From: QWHO01 sp021404945
Lineage (GTDB): Bacteria > Vulcanimicrobiota > Xenobia > Xenobiales > QWHO01
Direction: 5' to 3'
Length of the DNA stretch: 64,000 nt
Assembly: GCA_963169765.1 (NCBI GenBank)
Contig: CAUJEN010000064.1
Span: 33,669 to 97,668 of the forward strand
Below the pieces are notes generated by a model that worked only from the letters and a program-made list of their open reading frames with translations, searched no databases and was not told where the DNA came from. Shown piece after piece: positions 60,464-64,000 of this stretch (position 1 is its first letter; each line of letters starts with the position of its first letter). The position numbers and the translations under genes were made by a program.

Positions 60464-61507
60464 ATGCTCGCCGTGCTCCTGGCGGTTCTCCTCAGCCTGG
60501 GCCTGCCCGAAGTGACGGGCGAGGACCTCAAAGTGACCGTAACGGGGCGCGACAATCTCTACTCGGTGGCTCGAGCCCATGGGCTGGCGCTGGAGCACCT
60601 GGCTTTCGCCAACCGCCTGCCGGTCTCGCTGGCCCCTCTGAAGGCCGGAGAGCTGGTCGTGCCAGAACGGCGCATCCAACCTGCCGACCCGCCTTCGGAC
60701 GGCCTGGTGCTCAACCTGCCCGAGCGAGGTGTCTATCTCTATCTCCAGGGCGCCCTGGTCCAATTCTACCCGGTCGCCATCGGCATGCCGGGTTGGAACA
60801 CGCCCGTGGGAGACTTCACCATCGCCACCCGCGAGGTCGACCCCACCTGGGATCCTCCCGCCTGGGCCGGCGTGGCCGGGCCGGTCGAACCAGGCCCGGA
60901 CAACCCGCTGGGGGATCGCTGGCTGGGCCTGAGCCGGCGGGGCTATGGCATGCACGGCACCAACCGACCGGACTCCATCGGAGGCGCGGTCTCGCACGGC
61001 TGCATCCGAATGTATCCCGAGTCGATCCGCGACCTGTTCGGCCGGGTGCAGGTGGGCATGCCGCTCCGCATCGAGTATGAGCCGGTGAAGCTGGGCCTGG
61101 ACCCGACCAGTGGCCGCATCTTCCTGGCCGTCTTCCCGGATGTCTACGGCCGGAGCGCGCTCCTGGCCAGGGCCGGCGATCTGCTCGAGAAGGCCGGCCT
61201 GGCCTCGCTCACCGATCCGGCCAGGCTGAGAGCCATCGTGGCCGCCGCCAGCGGCCGGGCAGAGCCGCTGATCGGCGAACAGCTCCAGGTAGTGATCGAC
61301 CAGGGCCCTCCGCTGACCACCCTGGGCCTGCTGCTCAAGGGCCGTCTCTATCTGAGCGCCACCTTCTTCAGCGAGCATTTCTCCATTGCGCCCGAAGGGG
61401 TGACGCTCTCCTTCGGCGACCAGACCATGGTAGCGGCCGCCCCCATGCTGGCCCGATGCGCCCGAGCCTACCGCTACGAGGCCGGCCAGCTGACCATCGA
61501 GAGATGA
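60464..61507 (+). CDS. L,D-transpeptidase (YkuD) with LysM domain
   Basis: 347 residues: a signal peptide, a LysM-like domain about 20-65 (VTVTGRDNLYSVARAHGL) that holds peptidoglycan, and the YkuD domain about 85-210, with MHGTNRPDSIGGAVSHGCIRMYPES containing the catalytic HxxxxxxxxxxSHGCxR Cys. It makes 3-3 crosslinks in peptidoglycan or links proteins to it. About 130 C-terminal residues are an extra domain that resembles a copper-amine-oxidase-like fold (LLKGRLYLSATFFSEHF). Confidence 0.92.
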   Translation: MLAVLLAVLLSLGLPEVTGEDLKVTVTGRDNLYSVARAHGLALEHLAFANRLPVSLAPLKAGELVVPERRIQPADPPSDGLVLNLPERGVYLYLQGALVQFYPVAIGMPGWNTPVGDFTIATREVDPTWDPPAWAGVAGPVEPGPDNPLGDRWLGLSRRGYGMHGTNRPDSIGGAVSHGCIRMYPESIRDLFGRVQVGMPLRIEYEPVKLGLDPTSGRIFLAVFPDVYGRSALLARAGDLLEKAGLASLTDPARLRAIVAAASGRAEPLIGEQLQVVIDQGPPLTTLGLLLKGRLYLSATFFSEHFSIAPEGVTLSFGDQTMVAAAPMLARCARAYRYEAGQLTIER

Positions 61508-61579
61508 TCAAAGTCATTGGCGCCCCGGCTGACTCTTCCCTAAACTGAGGACAGAAGCCAACAAAGCGAGGAGCACCCC

Positions 61580-61879
61580 GTGCACATCCAACTGGCCCAA
61601 CTCGAAGACCAGAGCCCCTGCCTGTCGGTGCACGGCTCGCTCAACTACCAGACCCACGACCGTCTGAAGGACCGCATCCAGGAGTGCATGCTCGCGGGCC
61701 ATACCCGGGTCTGCCTCGACCTGACCGAGACCGATCAGCTCGACCTCAACGGCTTGAGCGTGCTGATTGCGGCCCGTCGCGAGCTGCTCGAGAGGGGGGG
61801 AGCCCTGCAGATCCTGGCCGTTTCCCGCCCGGTGGCCCGGGTGCTGGATCTGGTCAACCTGCGCTGGCTCCTGAGCTGA
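61580..61879 (+). CDS. STAS-domain protein (anti-sigma antagonist type)
   Basis: 99 residues, GTG start with GAGGAGC. A single STAS domain: LSVHGSLNYQTHDRLKDRI, CLDLTETDQLDLNGLSVLIAARREL, GALQILAVSRPVARVLDLVNL. The usual phosphorylated Ser of SpoIIAA-type (DSSG) is DLNG here, so phosphorylation control is absent or different. No kinase or phosphatase partner near. The stop is next to the WS/DGAT GTG. Confidence 0.9.
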   Translation: MHIQLAQLEDQSPCLSVHGSLNYQTHDRLKDRIQECMLAGHTRVCLDLTETDQLDLNGLSVLIAARRELLERGGALQILAVSRPVARVLDLVNLRWLLS

Positions 61880-61880
61880 T

Positions 61881-63092
61881 GTGACCGGCCAGCGTCTGGC
61901 TGCCATCGACACCGCCTGGCTCCACATGGAGGAGCCCGGCAACCTGATGAACATCTGCGGCGTGTTCGTGTTCGAGGGAACGCTCGATCCGGTCGCTCTG
62001 CGAGAGCTCCTCCTCGAGCGCCTGCTCTGTTTTGCCCCCTTCCGCTGCCGGGTCGTGGAGCTTCCCATGCGTCGGGCTTGCTGGCAGGAAGATCCCGACT
62101 TTGACCTGGACCGCCACCTGGTGGTGCTCGAGCGCACGGAGGACCTCTTCGGCCTGGTCAGCGACCTTCTGAGCCAGCCCCTCGATCGGAGCCGTCCCCT
62201 CTGGATGATGCACTGCCTCCCCTATCACCAGGGCTGGGCCCTGATCGCCCGGCTGCACCACGCCATCGGGGACGGGGTGGCCCTGATGCACGTTCTGGGC
62301 CACCTGGCCGATCGGGTGCCCGACACCTATCGCGCTCCTCACCTGGAACGGCCCTCCGGGCCCCTTCCCTGGACCCGCTCGGCCATCGGGCTGGTGCGCG
62401 ACGTGCTGCTCCAGCCCGAGCCCATGACCGCGCTCAAAGGCTCGCTGGGGCGCGCCAAGCGAGCGGCGGTATCGGCGCCCATCGACCTGGAGAGCCTCAA
62501 GCAAGCTCGCCAGCGGCTCGGATGCACCCTCAACGACCTGCTCCTGGGGGCCCTGAGCGGCAGTCTGCGGGCTTACCTCCTCAAACGCGGAGCGGTCGCC
62601 CCGAGCATCCGGGTGGTCATGCCGGTGGACCTGAGAAAGCCGCAGGACGAAAAACTGGGTAACTTCTTCGGGCTGGCTTTCGTCTCGCTGCCCCTGGGCG
62701 AAAGCGAGCCTCTCCGACGTATCGAGCTTTTGAAGGCCCAGCTGGCCCGCCTCAAGCGCTCGTTTCAGCCGGCGATCCTGTGCGGCATCCTGTGGCTGGC
62801 CGGACTGCTGCCGCGCCTGCTGGAGAGCCTGCTGGTGCGCCTGTTCGGCTCACGAGCCACGGCCGTGGTCACCAACGTGCCCGGTCCCAAGGTCCCCATG
62901 GAGCTGCGAGGCCAGCCCCTGCGCGAGCTCATGTTCTGGGTTCCGCAGTCGGGCCGGCTGGGGGTGGGGATCAGCCTGATCAGCTACGCGAATACCTTTC
63001 GCATCGGGGTGGCCACGGACGCGGGACTGATCCCCCATCCCGAGGAGATCGTGCAGGGGTTCGAGGTCGAGCTGGCCCGTCTGGTGGCCTGA
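61881..63092 (+). CDS. WS/DGAT-type acyltransferase
   Basis: 403 residues. The active site LHHAIGDGVALMHVL (HHxxxDG) is near residue 130; NLMNICGVFVFEG at the start and VVTNVPGPKVPMEL near 330 are conserved. Wax ester synthase/diacylglycerol acyltransferases join fatty acyl-CoA to alcohols or diacylglycerol for storage lipids. Usual length is about 450, so it is slightly short. Start GTG, one base after the STAS stop. Just after its stop, in the same frame, an HNH remnant begins. Confidence 0.92.
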   Translation: MTGQRLAAIDTAWLHMEEPGNLMNICGVFVFEGTLDPVALRELLLERLLCFAPFRCRVVELPMRRACWQEDPDFDLDRHLVVLERTEDLFGLVSDLLSQPLDRSRPLWMMHCLPYHQGWALIARLHHAIGDGVALMHVLGHLADRVPDTYRAPHLERPSGPLPWTRSAIGLVRDVLLQPEPMTALKGSLGRAKRAAVSAPIDLESLKQARQRLGCTLNDLLLGALSGSLRAYLLKRGAVAPSIRVVMPVDLRKPQDEKLGNFFGLAFVSLPLGESEPLRRIELLKAQLARLKRSFQPAILCGILWLAGLLPRLLESLLVRLFGSRATAVVTNVPGPKVPMELRGQPLRELMFWVPQSGRLGVGISLISYANTFRIGVATDAGLIPHPEEIVQGFEVELARLVA

Positions 63093-63311
63093 ACGCGCCA
63101 CCTGGAGTTTCGCTCCCACGGCGGGGGCGACGAGGACGCCAACCTGGCGGGGGTCTGCGACGTGCACCTCCAGGTGCATCTGCACGGGGGCACGATGAAA
63201 GCCCGGCGCGAGCAGAGCGGGAGCATGCTGTGGCAGGTCGGGATTCGGAACGGTCGGGCTTATCGGGTGTTTCGCGACGACGTGAGGGTCGAGCGCGCTC
63301 GACCTGGTTGA
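63093..63311 (+). pseudogene. HNH-endonuclease C-terminal remnant
   Basis: No start codon. From 63099 the frame reads HLEFRSHGGGDEDANLAGV, then CDVHLQVHLHGGTMKARR and ends VERARPG. This is the tail of an HNH domain (usually H-H-x-x-x-R-S-x-G-G-x-D-x-x-x-N-L-x-x-L-C-x-x-H-H). The second conserved His is changed to Leu, so it would not cut. The N-terminal part of such a protein is at 36.2-36.6 kb. Confidence 0.7.
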
Positions 63312-63363
63312 GCCCCTCCTTCACAGTGGCAGGCCCGGCTCGGTGGCCACCGAACCAGGCCGG

Positions 63364-63567
63364 ATGAGCAAGTTTCAAGAGCAACTTCGGCGATCCATGG
63401 AGATGCTTGGCGAGGGCCAGGCCAGCGAGGCCCTGCAGACTCTTGAGCGCCTGGCCTTGAAGCACCCGAAGGACAGTACGGTCCACACCCTACCGGGCCG
63501 CGGAGCGCGAGAATTCGCTACTTCCATCGGCCGAGAGCATCATACCAGCACGAAAAATGAAGTTTAG
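63364..63567 (+). pseudogene. Short TPR-like fragment
   Basis: 67 codons from ATG 63364. The first 45 residues are helical and TPR-like (EMLGEGQASEALQTLERLALKHPKD), then the sequence becomes unlike any repeat. It looks like a gene start cut off by later insertion. No ribosome-binding site is clear. Confidence 0.45.
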
Positions 63568-63725
63568 GATTGACGCCACCACGTTCTAAGCAGTTGCTCG
63601 AAGCCGGTCTGGACACCCAATCTGAGCATTAGCGCCCGCCCTTTGTCGGACTCATGATGGCCTCGCTGAAAACTGACAAGCTGATCGCCTGAAATTCCAC
63701 CACACTTTGCTCGGAAAACGAGTAA

Positions 63726-64000
63726 AGGAGCGGATGGAATGAACAGAACTCAGTTACCACAACAGAGCTCAAGGCTCTCATCTGCCGGCAGGTGACGTCC
63801 GGCGAGTGGACCCGGGAGGAAGCCGTGGAGATCTCCACTTTCAGCGCGCAGTCGGTGGACCGACCGGGGCGCCCGTGGACAAGTACGCTGCCAAGAAGAT
63901 CAAGCGCCTCGAGCGGGAGGTCCAGCACTGGCGGATCCCGGCCCAGGCCATGGCCCTGATGCTGAACGCGCTGGTGGAAGCCGGCCTGGTAAAAAAAACG
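63726..64000 (+). mobile_element. Insertion-sequence OrfA-like fragment at the window edge
   Basis: Frame 1 (from 63726) reads TTTELKALICRQVTSGEWTREEAVEI, a helix-turn-helix start found in IS3-like OrfA proteins. Near 63863 the coding shifts to another frame: APVDKYAAKKIKRLEREVQHW, a leucine-zipper-like helix, to the last base. One base off in CCGGGGC breaks it. It ends in AAAAAAAACG, a slippery run as used for OrfAB frameshifting. The rest is beyond the window. Confidence 0.6.
63991..63998 (+). promoter_or_regulatory. A8 slippery run, possible programmed frameshift site
   Basis: Eight A near the end of the OrfA-like frame (codons GTA AAA AAA ACG). IS3-family elements use A-rich heptamers for -1 frameshift into OrfB. 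Not testable without the sequence to the right. Confidence 0.4.

Overview
The window is about 64 kb of high-GC, gene-dense bacterial chromosome. Genes are packed in short operons, many joined by ATGA, GTGA or TGATG stop/start overlaps, and GTG/TTG starts are common. I see no rRNA, tRNA or CRISPR array. A haemagglutinin-type exoprotein, a YfiR-like periplasmic protein, prepilins with a PilC/GspF platform, a Bat aerotolerance operon, Tat-exported proteins and a probable lipoprotein suggest a diderm (Gram-negative-type) soil or water bacterium. The mix of a large Ser/Thr kinase-AAA-TPR protein, ACP-ligase-acyltransferase fusion, WS/DGAT and HNH remnants resembles Myxococcota, Acidobacteriota or Eremiobacterota-type lineages, but I cannot name the phylum.

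Layout. 0-3.2 kb: a sodium:solute symporter (cut by the window edge), a subtilase and an LmeA-like protein. 3.3-7.3 kb: an envelope cluster of two methyltransferases, a polytopic membrane protein and a GtrB-like glycosyltransferase. 7.3-10.7 kb: the conserved ATP-grasp/alpha-E/transglutaminase operon. 11.6-14 kb: a two-component system. 14-18 kb: a prepilin coupled to a kinase-AAA-TPR protein. 18.3-23.5 kb: moaC, a MoeA-PBP fusion, gatB, an XRE regulator and an N-formylglutamate amidohydrolase-like gene. 23.7-36.3 kb: a MoxR/DUF58/Bat operon that is interrupted between DUF58 and the remaining bat genes by a HigBA toxin-antitoxin pair and a pilus gene group. 36-41 kb: an HNH remnant, a resolvase-like protein, an EEP-family phosphohydrolase and an ACP-FAAL-acyltransferase. 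41.4-43.7 kb: a lipoprotein-sulfatase split by two frameshifts, one at a G8 tract. 44.6-48.8 kb: an EHP-repeat secreted protein, a secreted transglutaminase, cardiolipin synthase, a zinc-ribbon protein and an orphan VapB.

48.8-53.1 kb is the most unusual part. A nitrile-hydratase-leader (NHLP)-type peptide gene lies beside a Tat-signal HExxH metallopeptidase. Facing them is a radical SAM/SPASM-like gene translationally coupled to three tandem paralogous small proteins, each with a twin-arginine signal and a Pro-rich tail, and then a convergent glycosyltransferase. Nothing like this triplet is familiar to me, and I propose it as a candidate peptide-maturation/export system.

53.2-64 kb: YfiR coupled to a 1.1k-residue haemagglutinin-type exoprotein, an anti-sigma/ECF sigma pair in reversed order with a 92-nt overlap, a RelA/SpoT-type HD hydrolase, an L,D-transpeptidase, a STAS protein and a WS/DGAT acyltransferase. 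The window ends in decayed DNA: an HNH C-terminal remnant, a TPR fragment and a frameshifted insertion-sequence OrfA that reaches an A8 slippery run at the last bases.
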